From Anaerococcus hydrogenalis DSM 7454 (lineage in GTDB: Bacteria; Bacillota; Clostridia; Tissierellales; Peptoniphilaceae): 64,000 nucleotides of DNA. This document shows positions 37,549 to 46,599 of the stretch, piece by piece. The position numbers and the translations under genes were made by a program. The stretch lies in the NCBI RefSeq assembly GCF_000173355.1, contig NZ_ABXA01000047.1, forward strand, positions 1 through 64,000, in the 5' to 3' direction. Below the pieces are notes generated by a model. That model did no database searches, was not told the origin of the DNA, and was given only the letters and a program-made list of their open reading frames with translations. The stretch's first letter is position 1, and each line of letters opens with the position of its first letter.

Positions 37549-38756
37549 ATGAAAGCACAAATAATTTCTGTAGGCACAGAAATTTTACTAGGAAATATAA
37601 CTGATACTAATTCCAAATTTCTAGCTAATAAACTTACTGAGTTAGGAATAGATGTTTTTAAAATGACTACTGTTGGGGATAATCCTGATAGGTTGTACAA
37701 GGCCTTTAAAGAAGCTGTAGAGAATGTTGATTATATTTTTACAACAGGAGGGCTTGGACCAACAGAAGATGATATAACAAAGGAAATTGCTATTAAAGTA
37801 TTGGGTCAAGAAGACCAAGTTATTGTGGATCCAAGATCTAAAGAAAGGCTGGAGTCTTATTTTGCAAAAAAGAAAAAGGCTATGAAAATAAATTTAAAGC
37901 AAGCAAAATTTCCCAAAGATGCTATAATTTTGGATAATGATCGTGGAACAGCCCCAGGTTGTATTTTAAAAAATAAAATAATTCTTCTACCAGGTCCACC
38001 AAGAGAAATGGAGTATATGTTTGAACATAAACTTAAAAACCACCTAAGCCATGATTCTATTATTAAGTCTAGAAATTTAAAAATCGCCTTGTTGGGTGAA
38101 TGGGATATGGCTAGTAGGATAGACCTATCTTCTAAAAATCCTACAATCTCTCCTTACTTTAACAATCAGGGTGGATATTTGAGAATTACTGCTAAGGCCA
38201 AAAGTGAAAATGAAGTAGATAGGCTTTTAGAGGAAAAAGAAAAGGAAGTTAAGGATGTTTTCAAAGATCTTTTAATTTCTGATGATAGCCTTAGAAAAGA
38301 AGAAACATTAATAAATTTATTAAAAGAAAGAAAAGAAAAAGTCTCAACTGCTGAGTCAGTAACAGGAGGATTTATTGCCTCTTCAATTATTGATATAGCC
38401 GGTGCAAGTGAAGTAATAGAAGAAGCTTTTGTAACTTATTCAGATAGGATAAAAGAAAAACCTTAAATGTTTCACATGAAACATTAGAAAAGTATGGAGC
38501 TGTAAGCAGTGAATGTGCCATAGAAATGCTAGATGGTTTGTATGAGCACACATTGGCAGATCTTTGTATTATTTCAACAGGCTATGCCCACAAGGGAGAA
38601 ATAATTTTAGGCTTAAAATATAAGGATAAGAAAATTATTAAAGAATTTAATTTTTCAGCTGATAGGAATAAGGCGAGACTATTTGCAAAAAATAGGGCTA
38701 TGGATCTTGCCATATTAATGATGAGAGGAAAGTATGAAGACAATATCGATATTTAA
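37549..38756 (+). pseudogene. cinA: CinA family protein (NMN deamidase), one frameshift
   Basis: The N-terminal MoaB-like domain (AQIISVGTEILLGNITDTN, TTGGLGPTEDD) is joined to the C-terminal amidohydrolase domain (TAESVTGGFIASSI) that deamidates nicotinamide mononucleotide. Frame is lost at 38456-38460, where AAAGAAAAACC has one A too few; adding it restores KEKTLNVSHETLEKYGAVSS and the frame stays open to 38756. The repaired length is about 402 residues, as expected. A parS-like site sits right behind the break. The gene overlaps parA by 23 bp. Confidence 0.9.
38468..38483. promoter_or_regulatory. parS-like site 3, within cinA
   Basis: TGTTTCACATGAAACA has one mismatch to the parS consensus (centre CATG for CGTG). 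It encodes the CinA residues around NVSHETL, so it must satisfy both coding and binding. Confidence 0.75.
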
Positions 38757-39759
38757 TCAAAAAGGGGGAGTAGGCAAAACAACTAGTGTTGTAAATCTTG
38801 CTGTTGCCCTTTCAAAGTTAGGTAAAAAAGTTTTGGTAATTGATTTTGACCCTCAAGCAAATACCACAACAGGACTTGGTCTCGATAGAAACCAGGTCGA
38901 AAAATCTATTTATAAGATGTTTTATGTAGAAGATTACAAGGATTACATAGTAAAAACTGATGACGGTCCTTATTTGATAGCAAGTGAAAATTCCTTGTCA
39001 GGCTTAGAAGTTGAGCTTGTAAGTTTGGATGAGGAAGAAAGATTAAAAATGCTATATCAAATAATAGAAGAAATAAAAAAAGACTTTGACCTTATCTTGA
39101 TAGACTGTCCTCCTTCTTTGGGACTTTTATCTTTAAATGCTCTTGTTGCAAGTGATTCAATAATAATTCCTATTCAAACAGAATATTATGCCTTGGAAGG
39201 GGTTAGTGAATTATTAAAAACTTATAACACAGTAAAAAATTCCATAAAAGAAGACTTAGAAATAGAAGGAATCTTACTTTGTATGTTTGACCAAAGAACA
39301 AATCTGTCTTACGAGGTTGTAGAAGAAGTTAAGTCATATTTTAAGGATAAAGTTTTTGCTACAATGATTCCAAGAAATATAAAACTCGCTGAGGCCCCTT
39401 CTTTTGGAAAAAGTGCAATTGTTTATGATGAAAATTCAAAGGGAGCTAGGGCCTATATGGACCTTGCAAAAGAGCTTATTGAAAATAATTTAAAGGACAA
39501 ATCAAAGGAATCCAAAACAAAAAAAGTTTCACAAGAAAATTCTGAAGAGCTTTTAGAAAAAAATCCAGAAGATAAGACAGAGGATAAAGAAATAGAAAAA
39601 GATAAGTCTGAAGATAAAGAGATAGTAAAAGATAATAAAGAAGATAAAAAAGTTAAGGATAAGATAGAAAAAAGTGAAGAAGCTGATCAAGGATTAGTTC
39701 ATAAAAATAAGTTTTCATTTAACGAGAACAAGTTATTAAATAATGAGAAGAGGGATTAG
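38734..39759 (+). CDS. parA: Chromosome partitioning ATPase ParA/Soj with charged tail
   Basis: The 341-residue ATPase has the deviant Walker A KGGVGKTTS (~10-18), switch I DFDPQANTTTGLG and Walker B LILIDCPPSLG. The first ~250 residues are a complete Soj. The last ~90 are an unusual Lys/Glu/Asp-rich tail with repeated EDK units (KNPEDKTEDKEIEKDKSEDK). It acts with ParB on the nearby parS sites to segregate origins. parB follows 2 bp later. Confidence 0.93.
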   Translation: MKTISIFNQKGGVGKTTSVVNLAVALSKLGKKVLVIDFDPQANTTTGLGLDRNQVEKSIYKMFYVEDYKDYIVKTDDGPYLIASENSLSGLEVELVSLDEEERLKMLYQIIEEIKKDFDLILIDCPPSLGLLSLNALVASDSIIIPIQTEYYALEGVSELLKTYNTVKNSIKEDLEIEGILLCMFDQRTNLSYEVVEEVKSYFKDKVFATMIPRNIKLAEAPSFGKSAIVYDENSKGARAYMDLAKELIENNLKDKSKESKTKKVSQENSEELLEKNPEDKTEDKEIEKDKSEDKEIVKDNKEDKKVKDKIEKSEEADQGLVHKNKFSFNENKLLNNEKRD

Positions 39760-39761
39760 CT

Positions 39762-40598
39762 ATGACAAAAAAATCTTTGGGTAGGGGACTTGGGTCTCTG
39801 ATTCCAGAAAATAATAAAAGAAATAAGACCATAGTAAGAATTCCTATGGAAAAAATTTATACTAGAAAAGATCAACCAAGAAAAAATTTTGATGATAAGG
39901 CTCTTTTAGGTCTTAGCCAGTCAATAGAAAAATATGGCCTTTTAAATCCAATTGTTCTTAGAAAAAACGGGATTAAATATGAAATTATTGCTGGTGAAAG
40001 AAGGTTTAGGGCAAGTAAACTTTTAGGGCATAAAGAAATTGATGCAATTATTAAAAATGTTGATAACAAGAATATAGATATTCTTTCTATAGTTGAAAAC
40101 GTGCAAAGAGAAGATTTGACAGGTCTTGAAGAGGCGAATGCCTATAATGAATTGTGTCAAAACTATAATATGACCCAAGATGAGGTTGCAAAAACTGTTG
40201 GTAAATCAAGGTCTTATATAGCAAATAGCCTAAGGCTTTTAAAACTTGATGAAAATTCAAAAAGAGAACTACAAGAAGGAAATATTTCTTCATCACAGGC
40301 AAGGACCCTTCTTTCTATAAAAGATGAAGATGATAGAAAAAAATCTCTAGATGATTTTAAGAATAAGAAAACAAATATAAGAAAAGTAGAAAAAAAATCT
40401 AGAAAAAACAAGTCTATTAAAGATGATCAAAATTTAGACCAAATACTCTTTGAAGATTTTGAGGAAAAATTTATAGATCTTTTAAATTCAAAAGTAGAAA
40501 TTAGAAAGAATAAGGAAGGATATAGGGTAAGTATAGATTGTTTTTCTATAGATGATATAGAAAATTTATATTGGAGTATAAAAAATGGAAAAAAATAA
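39762..40598 (+). CDS. parB: ParB/Spo0J partition protein
   Basis: The 278-residue protein contains the CTP-binding GERRFRAS box (~84-91), the ENVQREDLTGLEEA block (~112), the helix-turn-helix QDEVAKTVGKSRSYIANSL (~138-156) and a C-terminal dimerisation region. It loads as a CTP clamp at parS. Four parS-like sites lie within 8 kb. The stop overlaps the cyclodeaminase start. Confidence 0.95.
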   Translation: MTKKSLGRGLGSLIPENNKRNKTIVRIPMEKIYTRKDQPRKNFDDKALLGLSQSIEKYGLLNPIVLRKNGIKYEIIAGERRFRASKLLGHKEIDAIIKNVDNKNIDILSIVENVQREDLTGLEEANAYNELCQNYNMTQDEVAKTVGKSRSYIANSLRLLKLDENSKRELQEGNISSSQARTLLSIKDEDDRKKSLDDFKNKKTNIRKVEKKSRKNKSIKDDQNLDQILFEDFEEKFIDLLNSKVEIRKNKEGYRVSIDCFSIDDIENLYWSIKNGKK

Positions 40599-41194
40599 GA
40601 TAATTGATTTTACAGTTAAAAATCTAATTAATAATACTAGAAAAAAAACTGCTAATCCTGGTGGTGGAGCTATAACAAGTTTGGTTGGAAATCTTGGCTT
40701 AAATTTAATATTAATGATGGCAAAAAAAGATTATGGGGATGAAAAATTAAATAAAAAGTCTCAAAAAAATAGAAAAGAAATTTAAAAAATATTCATCAGA
40801 ATTAGAAGAATTGATGCAAGAAGATATAGACAAGGTTAATCTTTTAATAAGGGCCTATAAAGATGAAAATATCTCAAATTATGATGATTATATAATTGAG
40901 GCAAATAAGGCACCAAAAAGAACCATTGAACTAATGATAATTATCCTACAAGATTGTGATTTTATTCTAAAACATGGAAAAATCGAAGCAATAAGTGATG
41001 GGGAGATTGGACTAAGGCTTGTTAAAGAAGCTATACATTCTTCTTTTATAAATCTTACTATGAATGAAGAAAACCTAACAGATGAAAAAATAGAAAAGAC
41101 AAATTACAAATCTATCATAAAATTTTGTGATAAGTTGTATAAGGATAATAAAAAAATCATCGATGAAAGGATAAAGAAATGGGACAAACAATAG
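40585..41194 (+). pseudogene. FTCD-like cyclodeaminase/cyclohydrolase, one frameshift
   Basis: The N-terminal NPGGGAITSLVGNLGLNLI matches the FTCD_C (cyclodeaminase) signature for folate-derivative enzymes. Frame breaks in the A7 run at 40763-40769; removing one A gives SQKIEKKFKKYSSELEELMQ and continues to the stop at 41194. The repaired length is about 202 residues, as expected for FchA-type proteins. In this position, after parB, it may serve one-carbon metabolism. The start overlaps the parB stop region. Confidence 0.75.
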
Positions 41195-41649
41195 CCATAA
41201 TTATCTTATTTATTCTTGTTATTTTTGAATATTCAATGATAAAATCAAACAACAACAAATTAAGAAGACAAAAAAGAAGGTATGACCACCTATTAAGGGG
41301 AAAAAATCCTGATATTAATATGGAAGAATTAATTTTACAACTTAATGACCAAATTGAAGAGTCAAGTAGAGAAATTAGGTCTCTTGACCAAAGGGCTTCT
41401 GATACGAAAACTTCATCAATGGGAGCTGTAAGTAAGATGGCTGTTGTACATTTTGATGCTTTTGATAGCCAAAGAGGAAAAAATTCATTTTCCTTAACCC
41501 TTCTAGATTCTTACCATAATGGAATTGTTTTAACAAATCTTTATTCCCAAGATGGATCAAATACCTACCTTAAGGAAATAGTAAATGGAGAAAGTTTACA
41601 AGAATTATCTGATAGGGAAAAGGAGTGTTTAGAAAAAGCAAAATTATAG
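41179..41649 (+). CDS. DUF4446 family protein
   Basis: The 156-residue protein has one N-terminal membrane helix (IAIIILFILVIFEYSMI), a short coiled-coil region and a C-terminal domain with the typical VHFDAFDSQRGKNSFSLTLLD block of DUF4446. These genes usually stand beside parAB near the origin; their function is unknown. It overlaps the cyclodeaminase end by 16 bp. Confidence 0.85.
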   Translation: MGQTIAIIILFILVIFEYSMIKSNNNKLRRQKRRYDHLLRGKNPDINMEELILQLNDQIEESSREIRSLDQRASDTKTSSMGAVSKMAVVHFDAFDSQRGKNSFSLTLLDSYHNGIVLTNLYSQDGSNTYLKEIVNGESLQELSDREKECLEKAKL

Positions 41650-41714
41650 AAGAAAATTTCTTCAAATAGGGTATAATAGTAATGCTAAAATCGATTTATG
41701 ATTAGGAGGTTATT

Positions 41715-42701
41715 ATGGCAAACGATGGAGTTATGGAACTCGCTACTGAAAATATTAGGGGTAAAAACCGTACAATAGTATTTCCAGAAGGCGATGATTC
41801 AAGAGTATTAAGAGCAGCTATAAGACACAATGAAGATGGACTTATAGTTCCAATATTACTTGGTAACAAAGATGAAATTCAAAAAGTAGCAGACCAAGAA
41901 GGGGTAAAATTAGGAGATATCCAAATTATTAACCCAAGAGAAAGTGAACTACTTGATGAATTAGTAGATAGATACGTTGAGCTTAGAAAAGGCAAAAATA
42001 CAAGAGAAGATGGTGAATATCTTCTTAAGAAAGACAACAACTATTTCGGAACTATGCTTATTGAAACAGGAAAAGCAGACGGAATGGTTTCAGGTGCAGC
42101 TCATCCAACTGGAGATACAGTAAGACCAGCCCTACAACTTATCAAAACAAGAAAAGGTGTAAATAGGGTTTCTGGTGTTATGATTATGCTTGGACCTAAC
42201 GGGGAAAAATTATTATTTGCAGATACAGCAATTAATATTACCCTTCAATCTAATGAACTTGCAGAAGTTGCAGTAGAAGCTGCAAGAACAGCTGAAGAAT
42301 TTGGTATAGAACCAATAGTTGCTATGCTATCATTTTCAACAAAAGGATCAGCTAAACACGAACTTGCAAGAAAGGTAGAAGAAGCTACAAAACTTGCAAA
42401 AGAAATGGATCCAGACTTAAGAATTGATGGAGAAATGCAATTTGATGCAGCTATTTCACCACAAGTAGCAAGAAAGAAAATTCCAAACTCAGATGTTGCT
42501 GGAAGGGCAAAAGTATTTATATTCCCAGACCTACAAGCTGCAAACATTGGATATAAAATTGGTCAAAGACTTGGAAATTACGAAGCTTTAGGACCAATAC
42601 TTCAAGGGTTAAACAAACCAGTAAATGACCTTTCAAGAGGATGTAACGAAGAGGATGTATATAAACTAACAATTCTAACAGCTAACCAAGTTAGAGATTA
42701 A
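41715..42701 (+). CDS. pta: Phosphate acetyltransferase
   Basis: The 328-residue enzyme converts acetyl-CoA to acetyl phosphate, feeding ATP synthesis by acetate kinase. Family blocks visible are VFPEGDDSRVLRAA, DGMVSGAAHPTGDTVRPALQ and the C-terminal IFPDLQAANIGYKIGQRLG. AGGAGG precedes the ATG. A -10 TATAAT lies at 41672-41677. A short hairpin (42709-42738) follows. No ackA is adjacent. Confidence 0.95.
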   Translation: MANDGVMELATENIRGKNRTIVFPEGDDSRVLRAAIRHNEDGLIVPILLGNKDEIQKVADQEGVKLGDIQIINPRESELLDELVDRYVELRKGKNTREDGEYLLKKDNNYFGTMLIETGKADGMVSGAAHPTGDTVRPALQLIKTRKGVNRVSGVMIMLGPNGEKLLFADTAINITLQSNELAEVAVEAARTAEEFGIEPIVAMLSFSTKGSAKHELARKVEEATKLAKEMDPDLRIDGEMQFDAAISPQVARKKIPNSDVAGRAKVFIFPDLQAANIGYKIGQRLGNYEALGPILQGLNKPVNDLSRGCNEEDVYKLTILTANQVRD

Positions 42702-42804
42702 GAAAAAATAAAAGAGACAGTCATTTGATTGCCTCTTTTGTTATACAAAAAAATTAACTATAAAACATATAGACAATGAAACACAATAAAAAGAGGTGGC
42801 AATT

Positions 42805-44189
42805 ATATTTAAAGATGAAGTAAAACAAAATGCAAAGGCCGTTGTGCCTATAGCAATTTTAGTTTTAATATTAAACTTATTTAGGCCGGTAGATAATAAA
42901 TTAGTAGGAAATTTTTTATTAGGATGCCTGGGAGTAATCTTAGGTCTTTCCATTTTCCTAACAGGAGTGGACCTATCCATATCAAAAATAGGATCTTTTA
43001 TGGGAGATTTTATAGCAAAATCTGAAAATATTTAAAAGGTAGTAATATTTGGAATATTTATTGGATTTATAATTTCAGTTGCAGAACCTGACCTTTTAAT
43101 TTTAGCAAACCAAGTAAGAAGTGCAGTTGGATTAAAATCATTTTTGATAGTAGCAGTAATATCTGCAGGTGTTGGAGTAATGATATCAATTGGTCTTTAC
43201 AGGATATTTAAAGAAATTAAACTTTCAATCCTTATGATGGTAGTTTATGGGGTAATTTTTATCCTCATGCTTATAACAAATGATCTAGGTCATGCTATAG
43301 CCTTTGATGCATCAGGGGCTACAACAGGGGCAATGACCACTCCCTTTATTATAGCTCTAGGCCTTGGTGTAAGTAAGTTAAAAGGATAAAGTAAGGGGGA
43401 AGAAAACTCCTTTGGCCTTGTAGGCATTGCATCAGCAGGACCAATCCTTGCAGGATTGTTGATGAGCCTTTCAATAGATTCATCAAATGTCTTGATAGAA
43501 GAAGTGGCTCATACGTCAGCCATATATTCAGGCTTTAAATCAGCGACCTTTGCAATAGTTCCAATAAGCTTGGTATTTTTTGTAATGGATAAATTAGTTT
43601 TTAAAATTAAAATAAAAAAAATATACATCTTGGTCTAATCTACACCTACCTAGGCCTTATAATATTTTTGGCAAGCGTTGAAGGTGGATTCATGGAACTT
43701 GCAAGAGTAATGGGAGAAAATTATGCAGATTTTAAACTTGTTCCATTAATAGGATTTATCTTAGGACTTTTGGTTGTTTTGGCAGAGCCTGCAGTTTTTG
43801 TATTATCAGAGCAGGTAGAAGAAGTTACAGGAGGATCAATTCATAAGTCTTCAATAATGAAGGCCCTTTCACTTGGAGTTGCCTTTGCAGTAATGCTTGC
43901 TATGTTTAGGATAAAAATTGAAGGGTTTAAATTATGGATGCTAATAGTACCAGGATTTTTGCTTGCCCTAATCGTATCAAGAAATGTTCCCCAACTTTTT
44001 GTAGGAATTGCCTTTGATTCGGGAGGAGTTGCATCAGGCCCAATGACAGCAACCTTTATCCTTGCCTTTTGTCAAGGTGTTGCAGGAAATGTAGCAGATG
44101 GATTTGGAGTAATAGCCTTTGTGGCTTTAATGCCAGTAATAACAATAATGATAATGGGATCTTTTTATAAGGAGGCCATAGAAGGATAA
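42805..44189 (+). pseudogene. DUF1538 membrane protein, decayed
   Basis: The translation follows a DUF1538 permease over its whole ~460 residues: VVPIAILVLILNLF, a long glycine-rich helix series, AFDASGATTGAMTTPF and later AFDSGGVASGPMTA. The copy is broken in several ways. The position expected for ATG, after AGAGGTGG, reads ATA (42805-42807). In-frame TAA codons occur at 43033-43035 and 43387-43389. A single-base loss in the A-run near 43611-43620 shifts the frame before LGLIYTYLGL. The next gene, its usual partner, is intact. Confidence 0.85.
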
Positions 44190-44785
44190 TGAAATATTTA
44201 AGAATAATAACATCAAGATCAAAAGGATCTAAGTTTATGGACAAATTAGAAAAACACGGTGCTAAGTCAATTTCTTGCCTTTTGGCAGAAGGCTCTGCCA
44301 ATGATCATATTTTGGAAGCTTTGGGAATTAACAAAGAAAAAAAAGAAATAGTATCAGCCCTTGTAAATGATGAATTGGTAAAGGACTTGTTAGATAAGTT
44401 AAAAGAAAAATTCGATAAGAAAAATACATCTATAATGTTTACAACACCACTAGACTTAAAAGGAGAAGTTAATATGGAATATGAAGCTTTGTATGTAATA
44501 GTTAACAAAGAAAATGCAGATAAGGTTATAGAAATATCCCAAAAAGAAGGGGCAAGGGGAGCTACTGTTGTCCATGGAAGAGGATCAGGTATTCAAAAAA
44601 AATCAGTATTTTTAAATATGACAATTGAACCTGAAAAAGATATTGTCATAATGTTAATCAAAAAAGAAATATCTGAAAAAGTTAAAAGCTCCATTTATGA
44701 GGCTATGAATCTGGAAGAAAATTCTCAAGGAATACTTTTCTCCTTGCCAGTTTCAGACGTTCGTGGACTTGTTGAGCAAAATTAA
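44189..44785 (+). CDS. Tandem P-II-like protein next to DUF1538
   Basis: The 198-residue protein consists of two similar ~95-residue halves with the beta-alpha-beta pattern of P-II (GlnB-like) signalling proteins; the second half has the ARGATVVHGRGSG T-loop-like region. P-II proteins bind nucleotides and regulate membrane transporters, and this form is known beside DUF1538 permeases. It overlaps the permease stop (TAATG), so it was translationally coupled to a gene that is now broken. Confidence 0.82.
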   Translation: MKYLRIITSRSKGSKFMDKLEKHGAKSISCLLAEGSANDHILEALGINKEKKEIVSALVNDELVKDLLDKLKEKFDKKNTSIMFTTPLDLKGEVNMEYEALYVIVNKENADKVIEISQKEGARGATVVHGRGSGIQKKSVFLNMTIEPEKDIVIMLIKKEISEKVKSSIYEAMNLEENSQGILFSLPVSDVRGLVEQN

Positions 44786-44796
44786 GACGGTATAAT
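44769..44796 (+). promoter_or_regulatory. trxA promoter
   Basis: TTGTTG (44769-44774), 16 bp, TATAAT (44791-44796). The -10 lies just beyond the P-II gene stop. Confidence 0.6.
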
Positions 44797-44816
44797 TATA
44801 AAAAATGGAGGATATT

Positions 44817-45119
44817 ATGAAAGAGATAAATACAAGCGAATTTGATACACATGTTTTAGAAAATGATGGAATAGTTTTGGTAGATTTTTCAGCAACTTGG
44901 TGTGGACCTTGTAAGATGCAAAAGCCAGTTCTTGAACAAATGGAAGATAAATTAGAAATATATTCTGTAGATGTTGACCAAAGTCCAGAACTTGCAGGAA
45001 GATATAATGTAAATGCAGTCCCATCATTGATGTTATTTAAGGGTGGAGTATTAAAAAATACCCTAGTGGGTTTCCAAGCTAAAGAAGTTATTCTTGAAGA
45101 AGTAGAAAAGCTTAAATAA
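44817..45119 (+). CDS. trxA: Thioredoxin
   Basis: The ~100-residue thioredoxin has the active site WCGPCK (~27-32) and the cis-proline segment NAVPSLMLF. It reduces protein disulfides in the cytosol, possibly including the class I ribonucleotide reductase. I chose the ATG at 44817 because GGAGG is spaced for it; the ATG at 44805 overlaps that site. Its stop overlaps the next gene (TAATG). Confidence 0.94.
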   Translation: MKEINTSEFDTHVLENDGIVLVDFSATWCGPCKMQKPVLEQMEDKLEIYSVDVDQSPELAGRYNVNAVPSLMLFKGGVLKNTLVGFQAKEVILEEVEKLK

Positions 45120-45958
45120 TGGATTACGACTTAATAGTTGTTGGATTTGGACCTGCAGGAATAGCTGCAGGTCTTAATGCAAGTATAAGAAAGAAAAAAG
45201 TTTTAATAATAGGAAAAAAATCAAAGGCCATTGAAAAAAGTCCCTCAATAAAAAATTATTTGGGCTTTAAGGACTTGGAAGGTAAGGATTTATACCAAAG
45301 ATTTATAGACCATATAAAGGAGTATCCAGTAGAAATAATGGATAAAAAAATCAAGGCAGTTTATGCCTTGGGTGATTATTTTTCAGTAGATCTTGGAGAT
45401 AAAATGCTTACATCAAAAACTTGTATCCTAGCTTCAGGAGTTGATATGGGAAAATCCATAGAAGGTGAGGATAAATTTTTTGCCAAGGGAATTTCTTACT
45501 GCGCAACCTGTGATGCAAGTCTATATAAAGGAAAGAAAGTTGTCCTAGTAGGCTTAAATGATGAGGCAATAGATGAGGCAAACTTTATAAATAAGCTTGC
45601 TAAAGAGACTATCTTTATAAATCCAAAAAATAAAGATATAAAGCTTGACCAAGGTATTAAAATTATAAATAAAAAACCTAAAGAATTTATTGGAGATATG
45701 AAGGCATCTTCTTTAATTTTAGAAGATGGGGAAAAAATTGAGGCTGATGGATTTTTTGTTATAAAAAATTCTTCAAAACCACAAAGCCTAGCTCCTTCAG
45801 TAAAAATTGAAAATGGCCATATAAAAGTTGATTCAAATATGCAAACAAATATAAAGGGCTTATTTGCTTGTGGTGATATAGTTGGAAGACCTTATCAAAT
45901 CAACAAGGCAGTTGGCCAAGGACAAATTGCTGGCTTAAATGCAGCAAGTTATAAATAA
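45119..45958 (+). CDS. trxB: Thioredoxin reductase-like FAD protein
   Basis: The 279-residue flavoprotein has FAD motif GFGPAGIAAGLNAS (~8-21), redox pair CATC (~134-137) and the C-terminal FAD block GLFACGDIVGRPYQINKAVGQG. The second dinucleotide motif is altered (VLVGLNDEAIDEA for GGGxxA), and the protein is ~30 residues shorter than usual TrxB, so cofactor preference may differ. Coupling to trxA suggests it is the thioredoxin reductase, perhaps using a donor other than NADPH. Confidence 0.87.
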   Translation: MDYDLIVVGFGPAGIAAGLNASIRKKKVLIIGKKSKAIEKSPSIKNYLGFKDLEGKDLYQRFIDHIKEYPVEIMDKKIKAVYALGDYFSVDLGDKMLTSKTCILASGVDMGKSIEGEDKFFAKGISYCATCDASLYKGKKVVLVGLNDEAIDEANFINKLAKETIFINPKNKDIKLDQGIKIINKKPKEFIGDMKASSLILEDGEKIEADGFFVIKNSSKPQSLAPSVKIENGHIKVDSNMQTNIKGLFACGDIVGRPYQINKAVGQGQIAGLNAASYK

Positions 45959-45974
45959 TGTTTCACGTGAAACA
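45959..45974. promoter_or_regulatory. parS site 4
   Basis: Perfect TGTTTCACGTGAAACA starting one base after the trxB stop, about 15 kb from oriC. Confidence 0.92.
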
Positions 45975-45978
45975 TAAA

Positions 45979-46012
45979 ATGTCATACTTTAGGGTATGGC
46001 ATTAATTTTTTG
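45979..46012 (+). terminator. Terminator of trxAB
   Basis: Stem ATGTCATAC/GTATGGCAT (45979-45987, 45994-46002) followed by TTTTTT. Confidence 0.75.
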
Positions 46013-46069
46013 AAAAACACAATTAATACATAATTAAAATTAATTATCAAAAATATTCTTTATTTTTAC

Positions 46070-46097
46070 TTGAAATTTGTTCTAATATATGTAGAAT
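46070..46097 (+). promoter_or_regulatory. marR-ftsH promoter
   Basis: TTGAAA (46070-46075), 16 bp, TAGAAT (46092-46097). Spacing to the ATG at 46132 suits a short leader. Confidence 0.55.
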
Positions 46098-46131
46098 AAT
46101 ATTTAAGTAGAATAAATTGTAGGAGGCTTAA

Positions 46132-46599
46132 ATGACAAGACACATAGATTTTTTTGAATTCAATAACTCTATATTTTCAATGATTAGAGAGATATCACAT
46201 AAGATAGATTTACTTTTACAAGAAACAGCTCAAGAATTGGGTGTAACAACCCTTCAACTTAAGATGATTATGACCCTTTCAGCATCAAAGGATGCAGTTT
46301 CTATTGGAAATCTTGGAAAATCCATAGGTGTAAATGGGGGAAATATTTCTAATATTTGTAAAAAATTAGAAAAACAAGGCTTTGTTGATAGAAACAGGTC
46401 TGATGAAGATGAAAGAGTTGTTAATGTAAAATTAACAGATAAAGGATTAGATGCAGCAAGCAAGGTTAGCAAATATTTTGATAAAATCAAACCAGAAGTT
46501 GATGAGAAAAATATAAATGCTAATTTGAAAACTATAATAGATGAATTAGGTTCATTAGATAATTTATTAGATGAATATATTGTTAGGAGTGGTTTATAG
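46132..46599 (+). CDS. MarR-family transcriptional regulator
   Basis: The 155-residue protein has the winged helix (TTLQLKMIMTLSASKDAVSIGNLGKSIGVN...) and wing signature DRNRSDEDERVVNVKLTDKG of the MarR family. AGGAGG precedes the ATG. It is directly adjacent to ftsH (stop TAG, then ATG), so the two share a transcript; it may autoregulate that unit. The ligand is unknown. Confidence 0.87.
   Translation: MTRHIDFFEFNNSIFSMIREISHKIDLLLQETAQELGVTTLQLKMIMTLSASKDAVSIGNLGKSIGVNGGNISNICKKLEKQGFVDRNRSDEDERVVNVKLTDKGLDAASKVSKYFDKIKPEVDEKNINANLKTIIDELGSLDNLLDEYIVRSGL

Noticed and set aside
43033-43389. Stop-codon recoding in the DUF1538 gene
   Set aside because: Both in-frame stops are TAA, which is not read as selenocysteine or tryptophan, and the start codon and frame are also damaged.
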